From a virus: a stretch of 64,000 bases of DNA. Within the stretch, counting starts at the first letter, position 1; each line of letters starts with the position of its first letter. Positions 56,396-63,986 of the stretch are shown here, one piece after another. The stretch is taken from the IMG/VR virus record IMGVR_UViG_3300047547_000041, positions 62,001-126,000 of that record; one strand, written 5' to 3'. A program made the translations under genes and the position numbers. The notes under the pieces were generated by a model. That model did no database searches, was not told where the DNA came from, and worked only from the letters and a program-made list of their open reading frames with translations.

Positions 56396-57948
56396 ACAGT
56401 AACACCGCGCTTTTTAAGTTCATTTTTGATTTGAGTCTTCAAATCCTTGTACTTGAGCATTTCCTTCTTTGCAACTTTACGACCATCGAAAACCTTTTCA
56501 GTTTCTCGCGCAATGAATCCAAGTTCATCTTTTCTAAACATTGCACCGTTTGCCAACATGGCGTAATTCATTGACTTGAGGTATTCGCCCAAACCAGAGA
56601 TGCCTTGTTTCAGAACCAATTCAACGTTGATTTTTGTGTTTTCATCAACCGGTCCATAACCATTGGCGATAGCCCATTCATTGAAATGTGCAGCTTTGAA
56701 CATTCCAACAAAGGTTTCGGTTGAAAGGTTTGATGCCATCATGATAGATGGATACTCGGATGTTGCATCAACCGAACAAGCCCACTTGTAAAGGCCCGGC
56801 TTAGGCGTCATCACATAACCACCTTCATATGGGTATGATGGACCCTTTTCACCATCAATACAGACAAGTTTCTTATCGAAGAACAGTGTCGAAACCAGAA
56901 GGTTTTCCCAATACCGAACAGGGCTGAAAACATCCTCAAGATTTGACCGCATCACTTGAGCAAGGGTGAATGCCAAGTTGATAAGATTCAGCTTATCATC
57001 GATTTCCACACAACGAATAACGTCAATACGGTTGTACTTTACAAAGTGAGTGTCCCATGCTTTTTGATAGTTGTCGCGAAATGATGCGTATGGCATTTCC
57101 AGCTTACCAACACCCAGCACCACAGTTGAAATATGGTCGAGCTTGTAGGTTTCCTCTTTCTTGAGGACGAACTTCTTATAGAGTTCCATCAGGTCAAGAC
57201 CGGCGATACCGTAAATGTCAAAATAGATGTTGGTTTCTTCTTCATCCCATTCAGACTTTTCCTCACGCTGGCGTACAACCCCAAATGGCGACAATTCATT
57301 AACAAATTCTTCACCAAGGATTTTGGAGATACGAACACAGAGATATGGAATATCGAACAACCGGCAACGCCATCCGGAATAGATATCAAGATTCAGAGTC
57401 TTCCAGTAGCGAATGAATTCGCGAAGCATGATATCTTCGCTTGTGTAATACTCGTAGTCAAACTCTTCATTACCGTAGTATGGACGACACGAAAACGTTT
57501 TCACCCGTTTGAAATTCTTGTCATAGATGGTGATCAACGTGATCATCTCAGCGGCAATCTTAGGTTCAGGGAACCCGGTCGAATACTCACCGACAGTCGT
57601 TTCAATGTCGATAAACCCGATTTTCAGGTCTTCGAAGTCACCCGAATAGTTTTGAGGGAAGTTTCGGTTGATGAAGTCTTGCGCGGAATTCTTAACACCA
57701 TAGAACTTCAGGTTCTCAACATTCCCATGAGATTCCTAGAACTTGTACTGATGGTTCGTGCTATCGAATTCGACGGGCACCAAGGGTTCACCCTTCATGG
57801 TCTTGAACTCAGACTTTTCATCACCACCACGCCGGTACAGAACAGGCTTTAGCTTTTGCTTGGTCTTGAATGGCTTACCGTCTTTGTAGCCACGAATGAG
57901 AATGTCACCCTTGTAAGTGTTCCAATATGTTGGATACATGCTTGTCAT
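56392..57948 (-). CDS. 43A: DNA polymerase N-terminal part (43A), one internal UAG
   Basis: The protein has 518 residues from MTSMYPTYWNTYKGDILIRG (AAAGGA site). Exo I is IDIETT, exo II is SGWRCRLFDIPY (the usual Asn is Arg), and exo III is YNRIDV. Palm motif A is CSVDATSEYPSIM. It ends in the fingers domain (KQGISGLGEYLKSM...KNELKKRGVTV) at TGA, just before the region that carries motif B, which is in 43B. A UAG at 57,736-57,738 lies in QYKF-UAG-ESHGNVENLKFYG. It provides 3'-5' exonuclease and half of the polymerase site, as in split gp43 of Aeromonas phages. Confidence 0.92.
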
Positions 57949-57995
57949 CAAAATCCTTTCATCACTGTCAGTCAATGGTGCAGTGTACCATAGAA

Positions 57996-58015
57996 AATGG
58001 CCCCGAAGGGCCATT
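57996..58015 (-). terminator. Weak hairpin terminator upstream of 43A
   Basis: On the - strand AATGGCCC-TTCG-GGGCCATT then TTCTA. It is the same hairpin as in the promoter spacers but here without -35/-10 elements, and followed by a short T-run. Confidence 0.55.
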
Positions 58016-58017
58016 GT

Positions 58018-58101
58018 TCACACGCAAACCTTGATGATTTCGACTATGAACGGTGCAGCAAACATTGCACCAATAGCGATAGCACCGAGAATTTCTTTCA
58101 T
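58018..58101 (-). CDS. 27-residue hydrophobic peptide
   Basis: MKEILGAIAIGAMFAAPFIV, then EIIKVCV, from an ATG with GAAAGAAATC upstream, ending in TGA at the terminator. A single membrane helix. Such micro-genes are common in phage early regions. Translation is inferred from the ribosome-binding site and tight spacing. Confidence 0.5.
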   Translation of the reverse strand: MKEILGAIAIGAMFAAPFIVEIIKVCV

Positions 58102-58109
58102 GATTTCTT

Positions 58110-58514
58110 TCAGAGTTGTTGTTCAGTTGGTTCAGTGTACACCAAGTCGAAGTGTTCCGCAAGTTCTTTCATACCGGTTTCAAACAATTCCTTGTTATGA
58201 ACCTTTGGGTTCAGTTTGCCTGTATCGTTCATACCATCATGAACAAATTGCAACCTTTCGAGAAAATCGATTTGTTCAAAATCGAAAAACAGTAAAAATG
58301 TCGGGTCGGTTTTGCCAATATGTGAAATTGAAGAGTCATCTTTAATGTCCCACAAATTTGCGGTTTCATCATCGATGCAGTGCCCAACGACACACTTCAA
58401 ACCGCCATCACCACGGTATGCACAAATATCAATCTTTTCAGACTTCACATAGTTCTGTGCACGGATTCCGAACAGTGCCTTGTCAAAGATTTCTTGATTG
58501 GTCAGTTTAGTCAT
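58110..58514 (-). CDS. Member 2 of the four-copy Cys/His family
   Basis: The protein has 134 residues: MTKLTNQEIFDKALFGIRAQ, then DICAYRGDGGLKCVVGHCIDDETANLWD, ending HFDLVYTEPTEQQL. It is tandem with member 3. The invariant CxYRGxxxxKCxVGHCIDDETA core is shared by all four. The function is unknown. Confidence 0.65.
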   Translation of the reverse strand: MTKLTNQEIFDKALFGIRAQNYVKSEKIDICAYRGDGGLKCVVGHCIDDETANLWDIKDDSSISHIGKTDPTFLLFFDFEQIDFLERLQFVHDGMNDTGKLNPKVHNKELFETGMKELAEHFDLVYTEPTEQQL

Positions 58515-58530
58515 GTTGTCACGATCACTC

Positions 58531-58947
58531 TCAAAGTTGTTGAACGGGTTCAGTGTACACCAAATTGAATTCGTATGCAAGTTCGCTCATACGTTCTTCG
58601 AAGAGTTTACCGTTTTTCTCCAAAGGATCAAAAAATTCGTCATTGCTATGGCGCATATTATCGTGAATATGTTGAATTTTTCCCAGAAAATCAACCTGGG
58701 ATTCCGAGAAATACTTCTTGAAAGATTCTGGAATTTCCTGGGAAACATATTCAATTGAAGTGTCAGATTCCAACAAATCCCACTTGTTAGCGGTTTCATC
58801 ATCGATGCAATGACCCACAGCACATTTCAAATCATCACCACCACGGTATGAACAGCCACCTTCAAATTTCCCGGATTGTTTGTAACCTTGTGCACGGATT
58901 CCGAACAGTGCCTTATCAAAGATTTCTTGATTTGTAAGTTGAGTCAT
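58531..58947 (-). CDS. Member 3 of the four-copy Cys/His family
   Basis: The protein has 138 residues: MTQLTNQEIFDKALFGIRAQ, then GCSYRGGDDLKCAVGHCIDDETANKWD, ending NLVYTEPVQQL. It has AAAGGGA before the ATG. It is adjacent to member 2, a likely tandem duplication. The function is unknown. Confidence 0.65.
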   Translation of the reverse strand: MTQLTNQEIFDKALFGIRAQGYKQSGKFEGGCSYRGGDDLKCAVGHCIDDETANKWDLLESDTSIEYVSQEIPESFKKYFSESQVDFLGKIQHIHDNMRHSNDEFFDPLEKNGKLFEERMSELAYEFNLVYTEPVQQL

Positions 58948-58956
58948 GCTGTCCCT

Positions 58957-59583
58957 TTATTCAAAAGTGATTTTGACAACGACACCGAGATTTTTCAATT
59001 CTGATGCCGCATACTTCAAGCGTTCTAGGTTCAGCTTGATATCATCATTGCGCTTCTTTTCAGCAATAGCGTGAAGTGCAGCGTCTTCAGACTTCTTAAT
59101 CAGGTAGTCAATGTCTGAAATTTGATGAGATTGTTGCTGCACCGGTTCGGGGATTTCGGGTTCGATGTAGCAATCAACCCGGGGAAGCATGATGTTGTAA
59201 TCACTGTCAAGGATTGTATCACCAACCACAGGATTTACCGGGACAATGAAGGTGACAACAACATGATGAACCTTACTGTCAGTTTCCAAACTTTTCATCG
59301 ACCATGTGAGTGCATCACTATCTTCATACTTTGGGTTTTCCCAACCATTTGCAAGAAAGTATGTTGTATTCCTATAATCATCAGAATAGATGACATAAGA
59401 ATTTTGTGGGATTTCGGGGGTATTTCGCCAATTTTCGCTGGTGATTTGAATCACTGCGATAGTTGCATCTTTATAACATTCGGTTTCATCAATGATGCTA
59501 AGAATCATACCTTTACTGATATGCGATTTTTCGGGATGAACAATTGTTTGTTCAATGTCTTGGTAGAACAGTTTGCAAATCAT
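58957..59583 (-). CDS. Hypothetical protein
   Basis: The protein has 208 residues from MICKLFYQDIEQTIVHPEKS (AAAGGA site). The N-terminal beta-rich half contains VVVTFIVPVNPVVGDTILDSDYN. The C-terminal half is helical (SEDAALHAIAEKKRNDDIKLNLERLKYAASELK). No family is recognised. Confidence 0.55.
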   Translation of the reverse strand: MICKLFYQDIEQTIVHPEKSHISKGMILSIIDETECYKDATIAVIQITSENWRNTPEIPQNSYVIYSDDYRNTTYFLANGWENPKYEDSDALTWSMKSLETDSKVHHVVVTFIVPVNPVVGDTILDSDYNIMLPRVDCYIEPEIPEPVQQQSHQISDIDYLIKKSEDAALHAIAEKKRNDDIKLNLERLKYAASELKNLGVVVKITFE

Positions 59584-59593
59584 GATGTGTCCT

Positions 59594-59950
59594 TTATTGG
59601 AAAATGCGGGCGATTTCAACGGTTTCGCCGCACGAAAATTGTGTATCGGTGAAACGATTATGCGAGATTGTGTTGGCGGCAGGTTCGATCATGAAAACTT
59701 TGAGAACATCAATACCAACTTGGATGAAAACGAACTTTCGACCATCATATTCAAAATGTTTACCAATACCAGCGACAACATATTTGTCAGGGTTATTCAA
59801 TTTGTTGACGAAAGAATTCATGTTGTCCTTCAGGTATTGCGGGAAAGTGAGTGAAGTAATTGTTTTGCTGTATTCGTCAAATGCCATATCAATCAACTTC
59901 ATATGGTATTCAGTGAATTGCGGTTCAACGAGATTACTGGTGTTGCTCAT
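59594..59950 (-). CDS. Hypothetical protein
   Basis: The protein has 118 residues from MSNTSNLVEPQFTEYHMKLI, the ATG being set by the duplicated leader (AACTTTCAAGTGAACATTATG). It contains SFVNKLNNPDKYVVAGIGKHFEYDGRKFVFIQV. It is driven by the promoter at 59,986-60,014. The function is unknown. Confidence 0.58.
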   Translation of the reverse strand: MSNTSNLVEPQFTEYHMKLIDMAFDEYSKTITSLTFPQYLKDNMNSFVNKLNNPDKYVVAGIGKHFEYDGRKFVFIQVGIDVLKVFMIEPAANTISHNRFTDTQFSCGETVEIARIFQ

Positions 59951-59985
59951 AATGTTCACTTGAAAGTTGTGTTGCTATGGAATGA

Positions 59986-60014
59986 ATTATGGCCCTTCGG
60001 GGCCATCTTGTCAA
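59986..60014 (-). promoter_or_regulatory. Sigma70-type promoter with hairpin spacer
   Basis: TTGACA, 17 bases with GGCCC-CGAA-GGGCC, CATAAT on the - strand. The conserved upstream and leader blocks are present. Confidence 0.82.
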
Positions 60015-60039
60015 TCACAAAGTTGTAACAGTTTGTAAC

Positions 60040-60399
60040 TCAGACCACGTTAAAGAACTTGGTCACGGTCACTTCGCGCGGTTCAACAAGATACATGTCA
60101 TCATAGTAAGAACCAGAATACGATGCATACGAACCATTGAACTTGATGTGAACCGTTACACCATTGCGGGTGAACTTGTACACTGACCAGTATTCTTCAC
60201 CTTGACCTTCACCACCATAGTTGTCAACGTATTCATAACTGATCGTGCCAGTAGTGGTATCGAGCCAACCATCTCTACCAGCTTCAGATTGAAACATTTG
60301 CGCTCGATAGCTATCGTAGCAACCATCTTCAGGTTCATTATCCCGAAGATAGTCGTAAAGGAAATCGAACAAAATAGTTTGTTCATTTGTTGCTGCCAT
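60040..60399 (-). CDS. Hypothetical protein, paralogue of the gene at 62,585
   Basis: The protein has 119 residues from MAATNEQTILFDFLYDYLRD (TAGGAGA site). The end SYASYSGSYYDDMYLVEPREVTVTKFFNVV matches the end of the gene at 62,585-62,953 (YSSYGGAYFYGTKIVQRITKTINVWE). The shared pattern of Tyr/Gly-rich segments suggests a small beta fold. The function is unknown. Confidence 0.6.
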   Translation of the reverse strand: MAATNEQTILFDFLYDYLRDNEPEDGCYDSYRAQMFQSEAGRDGWLDTTTGTISYEYVDNYGGEGQGEEYWSVYKFTRNGVTVHIKFNGSYASYSGSYYDDMYLVEPREVTVTKFFNVV

Positions 60400-60424
60400 A
60401 AGTGTTTCTCCTATAAAGGTTGCA

Positions 60425-61252
60425 TCAAGCAACGGTTTGTAAAATTTTCTGAACTTTTGTGAACTTTTCATAGTCCACCGACTTCATGATTTCATCAAAG
60501 TTGTCGATTGCGTAATCTCTGAAAAAACCACTGGTGAGTGTGGTGCAAATCTTACACATCGCTTTGTAGAAAGCAAGGCGTTCATTATACACCCAATCTT
60601 TCGGAACCATGAATCTTTCGGTTGCGATAACGTAAGCCTCTTCCTTGATGCACATCAACTTTTCTTCATGGGAAAATTCTTCCCACTTCTGTTTGTGGCA
60701 AAACACCGAATCAATCGACTTGTCTTGCATACGCTCATACAGCGGTCGATCTTGATGTGCGAAAAGTTCATGAAGGTAATCGTGATCATACTTCTTAATC
60801 ACATAGTCATCAAAGAATTCGTCTTTCGTCTTCTTCAGACTGATCTTGTGTTGAGGAAACTCCTTTTCCGTGTACTCGATTCGTTCTTTCAGAAGGTGAT
60901 CGTACAGCCACCGGTTCTTGTATTGGTCATGGTATCGTTTCAACCACCGGGTGTACATGGTGATATGTTTGTCAAATGACAAATCCCGCCAGAGATGGCT
61001 TCGCTTGATCAGCGCAAGAAATTCCGGCCTAGCAACCTCAACCATGTGACCATGATAGTTCACAAACTCACCAGAACCACCGAAGTTCAAAATGGCTTGA
61101 TTGTTAAGGGTTTCAGTCGGGTGCCACTCATAAAGTTTGTCAGAGACTTCATATTCTTCATGACTGATGATATCCCAATCAGTTGTTTCCTTGATTTTGA
61201 ATTCAGGATGCCAGTAGTTCAGTGCGCGGGAACCAATCAGAAGTGTTTTCAT
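60425..61252 (-). CDS. Nucleotidyltransferase-like phage protein
   Basis: The protein has 275 residues. LLIGSRALNYWHPEFKIKETTDWDII has the GS...DxD pattern of minimal nucleotidyltransferases and matches a family often encoded by large phages (DUF7275-like). The C-terminal two thirds is helical and acidic/basic, with YDHDYLHELFAHQDRPLYERM. The substrate is unknown. Its start overlaps the upstream gene by four bases. Confidence 0.65.
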   Translation of the reverse strand: MKTLLIGSRALNYWHPEFKIKETTDWDIISHEEYEVSDKLYEWHPTETLNNQAILNFGGSGEFVNYHGHMVEVARPEFLALIKRSHLWRDLSFDKHITMYTRWLKRYHDQYKNRWLYDHLLKERIEYTEKEFPQHKISLKKTKDEFFDDYVIKKYDHDYLHELFAHQDRPLYERMQDKSIDSVFCHKQKWEEFSHEEKLMCIKEEAYVIATERFMVPKDWVYNERLAFYKAMCKICTTLTSGFFRDYAIDNFDEIMKSVDYEKFTKVQKILQTVA

Positions 61253-61548
61253 TGCTTGTCCTCATTTTCCATTTCTTTAATCAGTTGATTGATCAAAATT
61301 TCCGCAAGACGTTCACGTTCAGCAAGTTCCTCAACAGACATACCTCGAACCGCGTAACCGGGTGTAGGGCTGAAAAACTTGTTGGCGACAGAGAATTGCT
61401 TGGTTGATCCAGAAGGAATGTGTTCGGGCGCATCAAGACAACCGGTGAACGCAGTTGCACAGAGTTCGGAACTTGTGTTCAAAGAGTGCAGATACACAGC
61501 ATCAATCTTTGCCCAAACGTTGTCGCGATCACGGTAAAAGTTTTGCAT
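61249..61548 (-). CDS. Hypothetical protein
   Basis: The protein has 99 residues from MQNFYRDRDNVWAKIDAVYL. The end is an acidic helix (ERLAEILINQLIKEMENEDKQ). It is the first gene after the promoter at 61,577-61,605. No family is recognised. Confidence 0.52.
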   Translation of the reverse strand: MQNFYRDRDNVWAKIDAVYLHSLNTSSELCATAFTGCLDAPEHIPSGSTKQFSVANKFFSPTPGYAVRGMSVEELAERERLAEILINQLIKEMENEDKQ

Positions 61549-61576
61549 GGTTGTCTCGAAATGTGCGTTGAAATGA

Positions 61577-61605
61577 ATTATGGCCCTTCGGGGCCATGTT
61601 GTCAA
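61577..61605 (-). promoter_or_regulatory. Sigma70-type promoter with hairpin spacer
   Basis: TTGACA, 17 bases with GGCCC-CGAA-GGGCC, CATAAT on the - strand. The -35 overlaps the stop of the upstream gene, so the conserved upstream block is replaced. Confidence 0.8.
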
Positions 61606-61886
61606 GCAACTTTTTCAATGTCGAAACATTTTCCGTACATCCTTTCAAGGTGTTGTTGGGTTTCGTAGAACATCCCTTGATCAACAACCACACCATCTTC
61701 ATCAATACATTCAACTTTGATCCACTCCATCGGACCAAGTTTGCGAACCCGAAAAACGCAAGACACTCCATAGAGAATGTCGCTTGTGCGATAAACCTTT
61801 GAATCGATGTTTGAAACAAAGATGCCTTCAACGAACTCACCATTCAAAACCTTTTCAAAAGTTTGCGGTGTTGCGTAATGTTTCAT
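61602..61886 (-). CDS. Hypothetical protein
   Basis: The protein has 94 residues from MKHYATPQTFEKVLNGEFVE, ATG set by the AACTTTCAAGTGAACATCATG leader. It contains VYRTSDILYGVSCVFRVRKLGPMEWIKVECID, a small beta fold. The function is unknown. Confidence 0.58.
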   Translation of the reverse strand: MKHYATPQTFEKVLNGEFVEGIFVSNIDSKVYRTSDILYGVSCVFRVRKLGPMEWIKVECIDEDGVVVDQGMFYETQQHLERMYGKCFDIEKVA

Positions 61887-61921
61887 GATGTTCACTTGAA
61901 AGTTGTGTTGCGATGGAATGA

Positions 61922-61950
61922 ATTATGGCCCCGAAGGGCCATGTTGTCAA
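61922..61950 (-). promoter_or_regulatory. Sigma70-type promoter with hairpin spacer
   Basis: TTGACA, 17 bases with GGCCC-TTCG-GGGCC, CATAAT on the - strand; the hairpin is in the opposite orientation to the 59,986 and 61,577 copies. Confidence 0.82.
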
Positions 61951-61955
61951 GCGAT

Positions 61956-62582
61956 TTATTGCGTGACTTCTATTTCTGGATTGAATTGCGTGACTTTTGT
62001 TTCTTCGATCAAACGGATGAAATTTTCCCCGAAGTATTGTTTCGCACCTTCATGCGTGTACAAACCAGACGAAACGTAACATTTGTTACCTGATCGAAAC
62101 ATAACTTGATAGTAGTCAGTTCCTTGGGATTCTGGCTTGATTCGAAGTTTCAAATTTGGCCAACTAAACACATGCAAACTGGTGATCGTATGCCATTTTT
62201 GAGAACTATCACAGAAATACTGAACCTCCTTACCATCCAACGCACAAAGAATGAATTCCTTATACTCATGGACAGCATTTTCAGGTTTCGAGAAAAGCCT
62301 CTTCATGAAACGTGGATCGGGACCAATCAGTTTATACGCCGGAATCATACGACGAACTTCATTTTCCCGGCACCATTCATTTGTCAACTCATATCTGGTA
62401 CCAAGAAGAAAAACGTAACGGGCATACGTTTCTTCGACCTTCGAAGACTTATATTGATCACTCGAATAGTCAAAATTCGGTGCATGAGGCAGAACCTTAC
62501 CGTTCAGAAGAATTCGGTAACCATCGACATAATCAATGATCAAATCCTTGTAACCCGCATACTTTTCAGAAAACTCCGACAT
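61956..62582 (-). CDS. Third member of the RIKP accessory family
   Basis: The protein has 208 residues from MSEFSEKYAGYKDLIIDYVD (GGGAG site). The C-terminal LKLRIKPESQGTDYYQVMFRSGNKCYVSSGLYTHEGAKQYFGENFIRLIEETKV matches the ends of the genes at 43,827 and 44,387. The N-terminal half differs, so the shared C-terminal domain is a reusable module. The function is unknown. Confidence 0.58.
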   Translation of the reverse strand: MSEFSEKYAGYKDLIIDYVDGYRILLNGKVLPHAPNFDYSSDQYKSSKVEETYARYVFLLGTRYELTNEWCRENEVRRMIPAYKLIGPDPRFMKRLFSKPENAVHEYKEFILCALDGKEVQYFCDSSQKWHTITSLHVFSWPNLKLRIKPESQGTDYYQVMFRSGNKCYVSSGLYTHEGAKQYFGENFIRLIEETKVTQFNPEIEVTQ

Positions 62583-62584
62583 GT

Positions 62585-62953
62585 TTACTCCCAAACGTTG
62601 ATAGTCTTGGTGATACGTTGGACAATCTTGGTTCCATAGAAGTAAGCACCACCATACGAACTGTAACCATACCTCACCTTGATGAACGTGGTTGTGCCGG
62701 TTTCAGTGTTGCGAACTTCATAAATCAGGAATTCATCATGATTGTCATTGTCATCATGTTCTTCCCGTTGTGACGAATCCAAAAGAGTTGCCTCGAACTT
62801 ATAAAAGCTGATTGATGGTGTTTGCAATTTACAAACCTTGTCACCAATCTTATAGAAATTGATCCAATCAATTTCTTCATTGATCGGTGTGAGAAGATGT
62901 TTGTTGAACTCTTCACGAATGTTTTCAGCATCGGTTGCGTAATTATATGACAT
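62585..62953 (-). CDS. Hypothetical protein, paralogue of the gene at 60,040
   Basis: The protein has 122 residues from MSYNYATDAENIREEFNKHL (AAAGGA site). The end RYGYSSYGGAYFYGTKIVQRITKTINVWE is shared with the paralogue. The function is unknown. Confidence 0.6.
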   Translation of the reverse strand: MSYNYATDAENIREEFNKHLLTPINEEIDWINFYKIGDKVCKLQTPSISFYKFEATLLDSSQREEHDDNDNHDEFLIYEVRNTETGTTTFIKVRYGYSSYGGAYFYGTKIVQRITKTINVWE

Positions 62954-62963
62954 GATGTTTCCT

Positions 62964-63350
62964 TTATTCGGTTGTTTCAGGTTCGGATGCAGTGTACACC
63001 AAACCAAACATTTGTGCAATGTGTTTCATGTAAGTTTCGAAGTCTTCAACGCTATCTCGCAAAATGCAGTCATGAGCAGTCTGCAAAAATCCTAACAGGT
63101 TGATTTGATATGGTTCGAAATGTTTCTTGAAATTGTTGAAGTCTACCATGTAAATGTAGTCAAGACCATTTTTACCTTTGAAAAATTCGTCCCACAAAAT
63201 CGCAGTTTCATCATCAATGCAATGTCCAACTGCACACTTGGTACCGTTTTCACCACGGTATGCGCAACCAAAGTCGCTAACTGATCGTTGGTAACCTTGA
63301 CCACGAATGCCGAACAGTGCCTTGTCAAAGATTTCTTGATTGGTGAACAT
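62964..63350 (-). CDS. Member 4 of the four-copy Cys/His family
   Basis: The protein has 128 residues: MFTNQEIFDKALFGIRGQGY, then GCAYRGENGTKCAVGHCIDDETAILWD, ending MFGLVYTASEPETTE. It has a one-base overlap with the dsbA-like stop. The core is the same as in members 1-3. The function is unknown. Confidence 0.65.
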   Translation of the reverse strand: MFTNQEIFDKALFGIRGQGYQRSVSDFGCAYRGENGTKCAVGHCIDDETAILWDEFFKGKNGLDYIYMVDFNNFKKHFEPYQINLLGFLQTAHDCILRDSVEDFETYMKHIAQMFGLVYTASEPETTE

Positions 63351-63655
63351 TACAGTTCAACCTTTTCTTCGGCAACAGTGTCGCTATCAGGAAAAACCTT
63401 CATGTACAGTTCAACAACTTCCTTGGTTTGTTCAACTGTCTGTTGCAGGTTCGACTTGTGGTAAGACACAGCGGCCTTACGCAAATGCTTCTTACTGATC
63501 TTGTGCTTTTCGGCAACGTTGTTGATGGCTTCCTTGATGAAGTCTCGTTCAGACTCAATTCGAGTCATGGATGCGGAAATTTCAAAGATGCAATCCTTGA
63601 CTGCCTTCAGTGCAATAGGATCGTTAGGGATAATGGACACATCGTTTTTACTCAT
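63350..63655 (-). CDS. dsbA: DsbA-like double-stranded DNA-binding protein
   Basis: The protein has 101 residues from MSKNDVSIIPNDPIALKAVK (AAAGGAAACA site). The segment KHKISKKHLRKAAVSYHKSNLQQTVEQTKEVVELYMKVF matches the end of T4 DsbA (FNRLLALYHKDN...ETEEVVELYDTVF). T4 DsbA binds near late promoters and enhances late transcription. This fits the TAA(A/G)TA late motifs on the other strand. Identification rests on the C-terminal half. Confidence 0.72.
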   Translation of the reverse strand: MSKNDVSIIPNDPIALKAVKDCIFEISASMTRIESERDFIKEAINNVAEKHKISKKHLRKAAVSYHKSNLQQTVEQTKEVVELYMKVFPDSDTVAEEKVEL

Positions 63656-63665
63656 TTGTTTCCTT

Positions 63666-63986
63666 TCAGTCAATACTTGTGCCGTCAGCAGGCACTTCAA
63701 TGAAACGATTCACCGTACCACGAGTGAAATTGATCCCAACCACGGGATACCCCATTGGCGATTTCGCAACGCATCGAACAGTGTAGAATTCTCCGTCAAC
63801 ACTAGTGATCAGACAATTATTGCAAAGAGTTGCAATTTCCTTCTTCTTCATTTCTTTGAAATTGATCGGTTCAAGTTTGACCTTACATCCAATCCATGAC
63901 AAACCGTTCCCACACTTAGATTTGGTCCCAACAACTTCATAAATGACGCCGGGCTCAAGTTGATCAATACGCAATTTTTCGGACAT
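63666..63986 (-). CDS. Hypothetical protein
   Basis: The protein has 106 residues from MSEKLRIDQLEPGVIYEVVG (GGAAACC site). It is a beta-rich small protein with two Cys near the middle (LCNNCLI). No family is recognised. It is the first complete - strand gene at the right edge. Confidence 0.52.
   Translation of the reverse strand: MSEKLRIDQLEPGVIYEVVGTKSKCGNGLSWIGCKVKLEPINFKEMKKKEIATLCNNCLITSVDGEFYTVRCVAKSPMGYPVVGINFTRGTVNRFIEVPADGTSID

Noticed and set aside
55322-56402. A second group I intron around the HNH gene
   Set aside because: No P3-P7 core could be found between the HNH frame and 43B; instead the HNH start and stop overlap 43A and 43B with ribosome-binding sites, which fits a split gene.
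38819-61950. The repeated GGCCC palindromes as a CRISPR array
   Set aside because: Copies are dispersed kilobases apart between genes, without regular spacers, and sit in promoter positions.
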